From contig JAUMVN010000002.1 of assembly GCA_030530145.1 (NCBI GenBank), positions 62,001 through 126,000 on the forward strand: a DNA stretch of 64,000 bases. The letters are read 5' to 3'. This document shows positions 35,543-43,134 of this stretch, piece after piece. The notes beneath the pieces are model-generated. The model saw only the letters and a list, made by a program, of their open reading frames with translations. It did no database searches and had not been told where the DNA came from. Each line of letters starts with the position of its first letter. The first letter of the stretch is position 1. Both the position numbers and the translations under genes were made by a program. Origin of the DNA: Coriobacteriia bacterium. GTDB lineage: Bacteria; Actinomycetota; Coriobacteriia; Coriobacteriales; Atopobiaceae.

Positions 35543-36334
35543 ATGGCCAAGAAGGACACAAACTGCTTGAAACGTGACACTTTTTTTGAAAAAAATGGGC
35601 CAAACGAATCAGTTTGCGCTCAACTGAGCCTAGATACCCCTATTTCGCGTATCCTGGCCGCCTTTGAGGTCCCCGCGCTGCTCGCGGTGCCGTTGGTGAT
35701 GGTTGCCACGGCGGCCGTGGGCCTCGATGTGACGGCGGGACTCACGCTGCTTGTGGCCGTCCTCGCCGTCGGGCTCCTCTTCGCGAGCTTCGAGGCGTCG
35801 CGTCCGCCGCTGCGCCAGCTCATGCCCACGGCGGTGCTCGGCGCGACAGCTGCGGCGGGGCGCGTGCTCTTCGCGCCGATCCCGGACGTCAAGCCGGTGA
35901 GCGCCATCGCCATCGTGGCGGGGGCCGCGCTCGGGCGTCGCTCGGGGTTCGTGGTGGGCGCCGTCGCGGCCCTGGTGTCGAACTTCTTCTTTGGCCAGGG
36001 ATCGTGGACGCCCTGGCAGATGTATGCGTGGGGACTCGTGGGCTACCTCGGCGGGGTGCTTGCCGACCGCGGGGCGCTCGAGCGGCGCGGCGTGCTCTAC
36101 GGGTGGGGCTTCGTGAGCGCCCTCATGTACGGTGCCATCCTCAACGGCTACTATGTGCTCGGCTTCGTGAGGCCGCTTACCTGGCCCGCGATCGTCGCAG
36201 CCTATGCGGCCGGTGCCCCGCTCGACGTCGTCCACGGCATCGCGACCGCCGGGTTTCTCGCCGTGATCTGGCAGCCCTGGGGCCGCTCCATTCGCCGCGT
36301 CGTCGCCAAGTACGATCTCTCCACGCGCGGTTAG
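35543..36334 (+). CDS. ECF transporter substrate-specificity (S) component
   Basis: 263 residues with about six hydrophobic helices after a 30-residue hydrophilic N-terminus. IVAGAALGRRSGFVVGAVAALVSN and WMPWQMYAWGLVGYLGG-like WTPWQMYAWGLVGYLGGVLA are typical of S components of the cobalamin/CbrT-related type, and the DUF4430 proteins upstream fit a corrinoid, but the ligand cannot be read from sequence. The early coding part contains a T7-G-A7 run (35581-35595) prone to slippage. ATG at 35543 has GGGGGC upstream. Confidence 0.82.
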   Translation: MAKKDTNCLKRDTFFEKNGPNESVCAQLSLDTPISRILAAFEVPALLAVPLVMVATAAVGLDVTAGLTLLVAVLAVGLLFASFEASRPPLRQLMPTAVLGATAAAGRVLFAPIPDVKPVSAIAIVAGAALGRRSGFVVGAVAALVSNFFFGQGSWTPWQMYAWGLVGYLGGVLADRGALERRGVLYGWGFVSALMYGAILNGYYVLGFVRPLTWPAIVAAYAAGAPLDVVHGIATAGFLAVIWQPWGRSIRRVVAKYDLSTRG

Positions 36335-36363
36335 GACCGTCTCGCTCGTAACAATGGTGACCT

Positions 36364-37059
36364 CTATCGGCAACCCTCCCACTGCGGCAGCGGAAAGAGG
36401 AAATCCTCGAACCGCGCCCATTCGGCAAGAAGGTCGACCTCGTCCGGACGCGAAAGCCAACGGCCCTCAAGGCCGTACATCGCTGCGAGCGCGCACGAGT
36501 AGGCGACCGCGGCGTCGACCCCTTCGGGCACGTCCCACCTGAGCTCCTCGTCCCTGTCCAGCATGTTCCGGGTGCGGTCGGCGAAGTAGTCGTGAAGCGG
36601 GCTCTCGGGTAGGTGTGAATCGTTGTTTAGCGTATGGAAGAGCAGCACGAGCTCGGGACGGTCGTTGTTCTCCTCGATGACGATGCGGCAGTACTCGGGC
36701 AGGTTCGGCCGCTCGCCCTCGCGCGAGCCGCCCGGGCGAAACGACGCGACGTAGCCGGTCTGCCGCTCGGCCTTGTCGTAGACGCGCTTGACGACCTCAA
36801 GGAGCAAGCCGTTCTTGCTGCCGACGTAGTGGAGCACGCCCACGTGGCTGATGCCGACCTCGGCCGCGACGGCCGGCAGCGAGAAGCCCGTGAGGCCCGA
36901 CTCGTTGATTACCTTGACGGCCGCCGAGACAATCTGGTCGAGGCGTTCCTGCGCCGCCGCCGTGCGTGCGACGGGCGCTGTGCGCCCGGCGGCCTTCGTC
37001 GGCGTTTTCGCGGCGGTTTTCGTTGCCGTCTTCTTCGTCTGGTTCTTGCTGCTCGGCAT
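36364..37059 (-). CDS. TetR-family transcriptional regulator
   Basis: 231 residues. A Lys/Ala/Thr-rich tail of about 30 residues precedes the TetR helix-turn-helix (AAVKVINESGLTGFSLPAVA, then HVGVLHYVGSKNGLL). The C-terminal ligand domain ends in ARFEDFLFPLPQWEG. It is transcribed away from the MFS-rhamnosidase-kinase operon, and two TTACA-TGTAA palindromes lie before that operon, so it is a candidate second regulator of rhamnoside use. The ligand is unknown. Confidence 0.9.
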   Translation of the reverse strand: MPSSKNQTKKTATKTAAKTPTKAAGRTAPVARTAAAQERLDQIVSAAVKVINESGLTGFSLPAVAAEVGISHVGVLHYVGSKNGLLLEVVKRVYDKAERQTGYVASFRPGGSREGERPNLPEYCRIVIEENNDRPELVLLFHTLNNDSHLPESPLHDYFADRTRNMLDRDEELRWDVPEGVDAAVAYSCALAAMYGLEGRWLSRPDEVDLLAEWARFEDFLFPLPQWEGCR

Positions 37060-37194
37060 CGCGTCTTCCTGCTCGTGATCTCGATTCTCTTTCGGTTACT
37101 TAACTGTAAGGCTAAACGTTCGAATCTGCGTTCGGGAATATGCCTCGCGCCTCGTTTGGCAGTTGATTGGGCGGCGCCTGCGGTTCGACGATCG

Positions 37195-37335
37195 CAAACT
37201 CTGACTTTTCGCACTTTGGAATGATGGTTGCAGAGTAGCTCGGGGATTATCGTCGGCGTTTGCCCTGTTGGTGACCATCGGATTCGGGCTCTTACTCGAC
37301 GAATCCTGTTTCAAAGTGCGAAAAGTCAGAGTTTG
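37195..37335. repeat. Intergenic long-hairpin element (variable-arm family)
   Basis: A perfect 24-bp inverted repeat (37195-37218 and 37312-37335; the left arm begins CAAACTCTGACTTTTCGCAC). Inside are GAGTAGCTCGGG, TTTGCCCTGTTGG (reverse complement of a CAACAGGGCAAA core) and TTACTCGACGAAT. The arms closely resemble those at 33097 and 41655 with paired changes. It lies in the 533-base divergent gap between the TetR and MFS genes. Confidence 0.87.
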
Positions 37336-37454
37336 TGCCTGCGGATACGTTTGATGGCCTTCTTGTACGGTACCCGTCCGCCGCGGTCGAGATCCCGCCC
37401 TGCTTCCTGGTCCAACCGTTAACTTGCACAGCCAAAAACTCGCCCAAACTACCA

Positions 37455-37468
37455 TTAAAGCGCTTCAA
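37455..37468 (+). promoter_or_regulatory. LacI-type operator before the rhamnoside operon
   Basis: TTAAAGCGCTTCAA differs at two positions from TTGAAACGCTTCAA at the rhamnose operon. Its position upstream of the MFS gene suggests control by the same LacI repressor. A matching -35/-10 pair is not clear. Confidence 0.6.
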
Positions 37469-37491
37469 TCTACCGTTCGCCGTTATTTGGC

Positions 37492-37551
37492 TTACAACCC
37501 TGTAAGCGAAACGTACTATCCGTCTTGTCGATTGGACTTACAGCGCTGTAA
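37492..37551 (+). promoter_or_regulatory. Two TTACA-TGTAA palindromes, candidate TetR operators
   Basis: TTACAACCCTGTAA (37492-37505) and TTACAGCGCTGTAA (37538-37551, perfect) lie 46 bp apart, directly upstream of the MFS start. The form suits a TetR-family dimer, and the divergent TetR gene is the obvious candidate. Confidence 0.6.
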
Positions 37552-37592
37552 CCATCAAAACCACTGGTACAACACCCGAAAGGATACGTACA

Positions 37593-38882
37593 ATGAGCCA
37601 AGAGACCACTCTCGACCCTGCGGTTATCGCTCCGGACACGGGCGAACCCATGCCCAAGCTCTCTATGTGGCGCTTCATGGTCGGCTTCATCATCTTCGGT
37701 ATCATGTGGATGGGCGCGGGCTCCATGGCGTCCAACGTCCTTCTCCCCGAGCGCTTCAACACGCTGAACATCGGCATGACCGGCGAGCAGATCCTCGCCG
37801 CGATGAACTCCTTCGGCATGGTCTTCGCGCTCGTCTCCAACCTGGTCTTCGGCGCGCTCTCCGACCACTGCCGCAGCCGCTTCGGCAAGCGCACCCCGTT
37901 CATCGTCGCGGGCGGCGTCATCTGCGCGGCGTCCTACTACAGCACGTCGATCGCCACCTCGCTGCCCATGATCGTCGGCTCCTGGTGCGTGCTGCAGATC
38001 GGCCTGAACTGCATGCTCGGCCCCTCGATCGCAGTCCTCTCCGACCGCATCCCGCTGAACAAGCGCGGCACCCTCTCGGCCTTCTACGGCGCCGGCGCCA
38101 CCATCGGCCAGTCTGTGGGCTCCATCCTCGGCTCGATCTTCCTCACGAACCCCGTCCCCGGCTTCCTCTTCGGCACCGTCGCCTGGGTCTGCTCCGGCAT
38201 CCTCACCGTGATCATCTGGCCGACCGAGAAGTCCGCCGCCCTCGTCCCCGGCGAGCAGGCCGAGAAGTTCGAGCTCTCCTCGATCCTGCGCATGTTCATC
38301 CCGCCGACCAAGAACTGCCGCGACTTCTACCTGGCCCTCTTCGGCCGCCTGCTCTTCATCTTCGGCTACTTCTGCATCAACGGCTACCAGCTCTATATCC
38401 TCGAGAAGTACATCGGCCTCTCCGTCACCGACGCCGGCGCCGTGCTCGCCACCATGTCCGTCGTGACCATGGTCGTCTCGTTCGTGGCCTCCCTCACCTC
38501 CGGCACCATCTCCGACAAGATCGGCCGCCGCAAGCCCATCATCGTGGTCGCCTGCGTCATGATCTGCATCGGCATCGTTGCCCCGTGGCTGCTCAAGAGC
38601 TCCTTCTCCATGTATATCTTCGCCCTGTTCGCGGGCCTCGGTTACGGCGTGTACTCCTCCGTCGACCAGGCGCTCAACGTCGACGTCCTGCCCGACCAGG
38701 AGAACGCCGGCAAGGACCTCGGCATCCTGAACATCGCCAACACGATCGGCCAGATCCTCGGCCCCGTGCTCACCTCCATCATCGTCGTGAACACCGGCTC
38801 CTACTTCCTCGCGTTCCCCGTCGCCGCGGTGCTCATCCTCGTGGGCGTGGTCTTCATCCTGCTCATCAAGAACGTGGACTAG
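37593..38882 (+). CDS. MFS transporter, probable rhamnoside carrier
   Basis: 429 residues, 12 predicted membrane helices of the major facilitator superfamily. SDHCRSRFGKRTPFIVAGG (loop 2-3) and SDKIGRRKPIIVVA (loop 8-9) are the MFS signature repeats, in the form common in the GPH/glycoside-cation symporter-like branch. It precedes a cytoplasmic rhamnosidase-like enzyme and a sugar kinase, so it probably imports a rhamnose-containing disaccharide or glycoside. ATG at 37593 follows CGAAAGGAT. Regulated by the sites described upstream. Confidence 0.88.
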   Translation: MSQETTLDPAVIAPDTGEPMPKLSMWRFMVGFIIFGIMWMGAGSMASNVLLPERFNTLNIGMTGEQILAAMNSFGMVFALVSNLVFGALSDHCRSRFGKRTPFIVAGGVICAASYYSTSIATSLPMIVGSWCVLQIGLNCMLGPSIAVLSDRIPLNKRGTLSAFYGAGATIGQSVGSILGSIFLTNPVPGFLFGTVAWVCSGILTVIIWPTEKSAALVPGEQAEKFELSSILRMFIPPTKNCRDFYLALFGRLLFIFGYFCINGYQLYILEKYIGLSVTDAGAVLATMSVVTMVVSFVASLTSGTISDKIGRRKPIIVVACVMICIGIVAPWLLKSSFSMYIFALFAGLGYGVYSSVDQALNVDVLPDQENAGKDLGILNIANTIGQILGPVLTSIIVVNTGSYFLAFPVAAVLILVGVVFILLIKNVD

Positions 38883-38897
38883 CCCGCGCTTCCCTTG

Positions 38898-38931
38898 GGC
38901 GGGCGGCGACATCCCCCTGCCGCCGCCCGCC
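38898..38931 (+). terminator. GC-rich hairpin after the MFS gene
   Basis: GGCGGGCGGCG (38898-38908) pairs perfectly with CGCCGCCCGCC (38921-38931). No T-run follows, so it may attenuate rather than end transcription into the rhamnosidase gene. Confidence 0.45.
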
Positions 38932-39014
38932 GCTCCTCGCCGCGTCCGTTGCCTTTGAGCGGCCGCGCGCCAAGCCATCCACCAGCGCTTCATTGCCCTA
39001 GAAAGAAGAACCCC

Positions 39015-40595
39015 ATGGCTGAGTTCAACGTACAGATCAACCAGGACGTCGTGTTCAACCACGACGAGGCCCTTCTCGCCAAGGCCGAGGCGAACACCCC
39101 GGCCATCCACAAAACGCCCGTCGTTCCCGCCGCCATCGTCGAGCTCGCGCCCGACGCGACCAAGCAGGACGGCTGGGGCACTGTGCCCGCCGCCACGCCC
39201 ATCGCCGAGCTGGACACCATCGGCCTCACGCGCGGCAAGAGCCTCATCCTCGACTTCGGCGACCACCAGGTCGGCACCTTCTCGGTAGACATCGAGTCCG
39301 TGGGCTCGCCGATGGACGCCCCGCTCTATCTCAAGCTGAGCTTCGCCGAGATCCCCGCCGAGCTCGCGGCCGACCCCGCCGATTACGACGGCTGGCTCAG
39401 CAAGTCGTGGATCCAGGACGAGTACGTCCATCTCGACGTTCTGCCCGCGCGCCTCGAGCTCCCGCGCCGCTACAGCTTCCGTTACGTGCGCATCGAGGCC
39501 GTCGACACCTCCCTTAAGTGGGCCGCGCACTTCTCGAACCCGCTCGTCATGGCCGAGAGCGCGGTCGATATGGGTGCGCTCACCGTGCCCGAGCTGGGCG
39601 ACCCCGAGCTCGAGGCCATCTACCGAGTCTCGGCAAAAACCCTCGCCGACTGCATGCAAGAGGTCTTCGAGGACGGCCCCAAGCGCGACCGGCGCCTCTG
39701 GCTCGGCGACCTGCGCCTGCAGGCCCTCGCCAACTACGCCACCTTCGACAACGTCGAGCTGGTCAAGCGCTGCCTCTACCTCTTTGCCGGCATGACCGCC
39801 GAGGACGGCCGCATCAGCGCGAACGTCTTCACCAAGCCCGAGCCCGTGCCCGACGACACGTTCCTCTTCGAGTACAGCCTCTTCTTTACCAGCGTGCTGT
39901 CTGACCTGCACGCGGCGCACCCCGACCTCGACCTCGTGCGCGAGCTCTACCCGGTCGCAAAGAAGCAGATGGACTACACGCTCGGCATGGTGGACGCCGA
40001 CGGCCGCCTCGTGACGAGCGACGCGTATCCCGTCTTCGTCGACTGGTCCCATGAGTTCAACAAGGACACCTGCGGCCAGGCCGAGACGATCTATGTCCTG
40101 CGCCAGTTCGTCGAGCTTGCGCGCCTCGTGGGCGACGCGGACGCCGACGCCTACGCCGCCCGCCTCGAGCAGATGGTCGCCTACGCCCGCGAGCAGCTCT
40201 TCGTTGCCGAGCGCGGCCTCTTTGTGACGACGGGGGAGGAGTTCAACATCGCGAGCCAGGTCTGGATGGTGCTCGCTCATGTGCTCGAGGGCGACGAGGC
40301 CCGCGCCCTTATGGAGCGCGCGGCGGCCGAGCTCTTCCCGGTGCGCGGCATCGCGACGCCCTACATGTACCACCACGTGGTCGAGGCGCTCTTCGAGGCA
40401 GGCCTTGCCGGCGAGGCCACGAGCCTCATGAAGAGCTATTGGGGCAAGATGATCGCCCTGGGTGCCGACACCTTCTGGGAGGCCTTCGACCCGGACAAGC
40501 CCGACTTCAGCCCCTACGGCTCGCCGATCGTGAACAGCTATTGCCACGCCTGGAGCTGCACGCCGGTGTACCTTATCCACAAGTACCTGCTCTAG
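39015..40595 (+). CDS. GH78-like alpha-L-rhamnosidase
   Basis: 526 residues, without signal peptide, so it acts in the cytoplasm. A short N-terminal beta domain (about 1-195) is followed by an (alpha/alpha)6 barrel. EDGPKRDRRLWLGDLR (near residue 220) matches the GH78 motif around the catalytic acid, with Arg in place of the usual Glu of R-D-E-R, and DTCGQAETIY resembles a further active-site stretch. The family removes terminal L-rhamnose; here it probably acts on a sugar imported by the MFS neighbour, feeding the rhamnose operon. ATG at 39015 has AGAAAGAAG before it. Activity is inferred and the motif change leaves some doubt. Confidence 0.8.
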   Translation: MAEFNVQINQDVVFNHDEALLAKAEANTPAIHKTPVVPAAIVELAPDATKQDGWGTVPAATPIAELDTIGLTRGKSLILDFGDHQVGTFSVDIESVGSPMDAPLYLKLSFAEIPAELAADPADYDGWLSKSWIQDEYVHLDVLPARLELPRRYSFRYVRIEAVDTSLKWAAHFSNPLVMAESAVDMGALTVPELGDPELEAIYRVSAKTLADCMQEVFEDGPKRDRRLWLGDLRLQALANYATFDNVELVKRCLYLFAGMTAEDGRISANVFTKPEPVPDDTFLFEYSLFFTSVLSDLHAAHPDLDLVRELYPVAKKQMDYTLGMVDADGRLVTSDAYPVFVDWSHEFNKDTCGQAETIYVLRQFVELARLVGDADADAYAARLEQMVAYAREQLFVAERGLFVTTGEEFNIASQVWMVLAHVLEGDEARALMERAAAELFPVRGIATPYMYHHVVEALFEAGLAGEATSLMKSYWGKMIALGADTFWEAFDPDKPDFSPYGSPIVNSYCHAWSCTPVYLIHKYLL

Positions 40596-40678
40596 CGAAT
40601 GGCCTGGGCCGTCCCGACGATCCCCGGGGCGGCCCTTCCCACGTGCTGCCATAACCCGTTCCAGCTAAGGAGAAACGC

Positions 40679-41590
40679 ATGAAGAACTACTTCGGCATCG
40701 ACATCGGCGGCACGGCCGTCAAGTGGGCGATCCTCAACGAGGAGTTCCACGTGGTCACGCGCGGCAGTCTTCCGACGGCGTTCGAGACGGCCGATGAGCT
40801 GGTCGCGGTTCTCGCCGACCTCGTGCGCCCGCACCTGAGCGAGGTCGAGGCCGTGGGCGTCTCGGTCCCCGGCGGCATCTACGAGGACGACCCGGACGGC
40901 ACGATCCACCGCGGCGGGGCGCTCCTGTATATGGACGGCTGCCCGCTGGGCCGCCGCCTGCGCGAGGAGCTGGGCCTGCCCGTGGCCGTGAACAACGACG
41001 GCAAGTGCTGCGCGCTCGGCGAGTATGCGGCCGGCGCCCTGCGCGGTGTGAGGACGGGTGTCGTGCTTGCCATCGGCACGGGCATCGGCGGCGGCATCGT
41101 CATCGACGGGCACGTCCTGCGCGGCGCCCATTGTTTCGCCGGTGAGTTCAGCTTCTTGCGCAACGACGTCCGTCCCGCTTCCGACCTGGGGCTCGATCTC
41201 TTCTCCGGCGCTTGCGGCTGGATGGGCCTGCGCGATATGGTCGCCGCCGAGAAGGGCATCAAGGCCGACGAGTCGCTCGACGGCCACCGGATCTTCGAGT
41301 GGGTCGAGGCCGGCGATCCGGCCGCCCTGCGTGCTCTCTCGCGCTACGCGCGCGCCTTCGACGCGACGCTCCTCAACCTCCAGTGCGTGATCGACCCCGA
41401 GGTGTTCGTCATCTCGGGCGGCATCTCCGCGCGGCCTGAGCTTCTCGCCGCGATGCGAGCCGAGATGCCTGGCGTGGTCGAGGCCTACAAGGCCTTCGGC
41501 GGGATCCCGGTGCCGCAGGTCAAGGCCGCCGAGCTCGGCAACGACGCGAACCTCGCCGGCGCCGTCCAAGAGGCCATGCGCCTGGTTTAA
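40679..41590 (+). CDS. ROK-family sugar kinase
   Basis: 303 residues. The ATP motif FGIDIGGTAVKWAIL at the N-terminus and the catalytic Asp in VNNDGKCCALGEY mark an active ROK kinase, and IGTGIGGGIVIDGHVLRGAH is typical. The usual zinc motif C-x-C-G-x-x-G-C is absent. No helix-turn-helix domain, so it is an enzyme and not a regulator. Third gene after the MFS carrier and rhamnosidase; phosphorylating the glucose released from a rhamnosyl-glucose is a good guess. AAGGAGAAACGC precedes the ATG. Confidence 0.9.
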   Translation: MKNYFGIDIGGTAVKWAILNEEFHVVTRGSLPTAFETADELVAVLADLVRPHLSEVEAVGVSVPGGIYEDDPDGTIHRGGALLYMDGCPLGRRLREELGLPVAVNNDGKCCALGEYAAGALRGVRTGVVLAIGTGIGGGIVIDGHVLRGAHCFAGEFSFLRNDVRPASDLGLDLFSGACGWMGLRDMVAAEKGIKADESLDGHRIFEWVEAGDPAALRALSRYARAFDATLLNLQCVIDPEVFVISGGISARPELLAAMRAEMPGVVEAYKAFGGIPVPQVKAAELGNDANLAGAVQEAMRLV

Positions 41591-41654
41591 CGAGCGGGGG
41601 GCGGCGGCTCCCCTCCGCCCACTTTCCGGGTCCCGATGCGCCTCGTGCGACACA

Positions 41655-41791
41655 AACTCTGACATTTCGCACTTTAGAACTGGGTTTGCCGAGTAAAGCC
41701 AAGGTGCCGGCACTTGCCAACTGGGCAAACACCGGCACCTTTCCCGTAGCTACTCGTCGAGTCGAGTTTTAATGTGCGAAATGTCAGAGTT
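41655..41791. repeat. Intergenic long-hairpin element (variable-arm family)
   Basis: AACTCTGACATTTCGCAC (41655-41672) pairs perfectly with GTGCGAAATGTCAGAGTT (41774-41791). Inside are GAGTAAAGCC, CCAACTGGGCAAA, an inner GGTGCCGG/CCGGCACC stem and GTAGCTACTCGTCGAGT. Compared with the element at 37195, one base differs in the left arm (TTTTCGCAC to ATTTCGCAC) and the right arm has the matching change. Lies between convergent ROK and LacI genes; nothing else in 41591-41841. Confidence 0.87.
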
Positions 41792-41841
41792 CATGCGCGG
41801 CGGAGGCTCCGTCACCCCGTTTCCGGCCCTAGCCCGCCGCT

Positions 41842-42876
41842 CTACTCGTCCGCTGGCGGCGCGGCGACGCTCGCGCGCTGGACGATCTCGGGCAGGACGG
41901 CGATGCGCATGACCTCGCCGCCGGTCGCGCCGTGGATCTGGTCCACGAGCCGGCGCACGGCGAGCGCGCCCATGCTCGCCTTGGGCACGCGCATCGTGGT
42001 GAGCGGCGGGTTGCACGTGGCCGACGACGTCTCGTCGTCGAAGCCCAGGATCGAGATGTCCTCCGGCACGCGGTAGCCGTGGTCCTGCAGCGCGCGCATA
42101 CAGCTGATGGCGATGACGTCGTTGTCCGCGTAGAACGCCGTGGGGAGGTAGGGGTCGCGGTCCAGGTACTCGCTCATGTCGGTATAGGCGCTCTCGAGCG
42201 TCGAGCCCACGCCGACGATGGCATGGACCGGGTTCACGTCCAGGTCCATGCCCCGCGCCGCCGAGAGATACCCCTCGCGCCGCTCCAGGAAGTTGCGAAT
42301 CTCGGTAGAGCTGTGAAGGTAGCCGATCTCGCGGTGGCCGACGTTGGCCAGGTAGCGCACCGCCGACCAGGCGCCGCGCGTGTTGTCGATGACCACGCTG
42401 TCCAGGTGCTTGGTGGGAAACCAGTTGTCCAGAAGCACGATGGGCACGCCGAGCCGCTCGAACTGGGTCACGTCGCCCGCGCGCATCTCGGTGGCCAGCA
42501 GGATGATGCCTGCGCACTTGACGGTGCGGATGGCCGCCAGCTGCTCCTCGCGGTCTTGCTGCGCGTAGAAGTACGAGATCGAGAGCCGGTGGTAGCCCTG
42601 CGCGTAGGTCGCGTCGCTCACGCCCTTGATCAGGCTCTCGAAGAAGGACGTGTCCGACACCACACGCCCGTGCGCCTTGTAGATGACAAGCAGCAACGTG
42701 CTCGTCTTGCGCGGGGCCTCGGGCACCGTGTATTCGAACCCCAGCTCACGCGCGGTGGCAAAGACGCGCTCACGCGTATCGGCGCCCACGCCGGGTTTAT
42801 TGCGGAACACGAGCGAGACGGTCGCCGGGCTCACGCCGGCCGCCTTCGCCACGTCCCTCGCGGTCACCTTTGCCAT
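41842..42876 (-). CDS. LacI-family transcriptional regulator of the apiose-type locus
   Basis: 344 residues. N-terminal LacI helix-turn-helix (TARDVAKAAGVSPATVSLVF) and a sugar-binding domain (AGIILLATEMRA, TAFYADNDVIAIS, DISILGFDDE). It diverges from the isomerase-transketolase-kinase operon. GTTTAGT half-sites lie in the shared gap and again before the PTS gene, so it probably controls both units. The inducer may be a sugar of that pathway (inference). Confidence 0.92.
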   Translation of the reverse strand: MAKVTARDVAKAAGVSPATVSLVFRNKPGVGADTRERVFATARELGFEYTVPEAPRKTSTLLLVIYKAHGRVVSDTSFFESLIKGVSDATYAQGYHRLSISYFYAQQDREEQLAAIRTVKCAGIILLATEMRAGDVTQFERLGVPIVLLDNWFPTKHLDSVVIDNTRGAWSAVRYLANVGHREIGYLHSSTEIRNFLERREGYLSAARGMDLDVNPVHAIVGVGSTLESAYTDMSEYLDRDPYLPTAFYADNDVIAISCMRALQDHGYRVPEDISILGFDDETSSATCNPPLTTMRVPKASMGALAVRRLVDQIHGATGGEVMRIAVLPEIVQRASVAAPPADE

Positions 42877-42954
42877 ACCAACCCCTCGTCTCTATGGATC
42901 GCGACCAGCCAAACGTAGGCCCCTCGCCGCGTGCCGCGTCTACTCTCCGCAAAG

Positions 42955-43098
42955 TTTAGTACTAAAGATTTAGTAATCAGTCTTGCCATCGGTGAGCGGA
43001 CGGCCCTCTCTCTAAGATGCAATTCAGCTGGTAAACGCGCCGCGACTGGGCTTGTAAACCCTCATATTTGCCATCCAGCGGCAACTGAGGCGTTTAGT
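42955..43098 (+). promoter_or_regulatory. Operator-like GTTTAGT sites in the divergent gap
   Basis: TTTAGTACTAAA (42955-42966) is a perfect palindrome overlapping a GTTTAGT half-site; GATTTAGTAATC follows at 42967-42978; and ACTGAGGCGTTTAGT (43084-43098) lies before the isomerase start. The last matches ACTAAACCGTTTAGT at 47931-47945 in 11 of 15 bases. These are candidate sites for the LacI regulator transcribed leftward from this gap. Confidence 0.55.
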
Positions 43099-43134
43099 AA
43101 TCGCGGCTCCACCGAGGGAATTGGAGAGAGGAAC

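Noticed and set aside
37470-40652. Very long open frame on the minus strand opposite the MFS and rhamnosidase genes
   Set aside because: It runs across two clear genes and the gap between them, and has low-complexity composition typical of antisense reading in GC-rich DNA.
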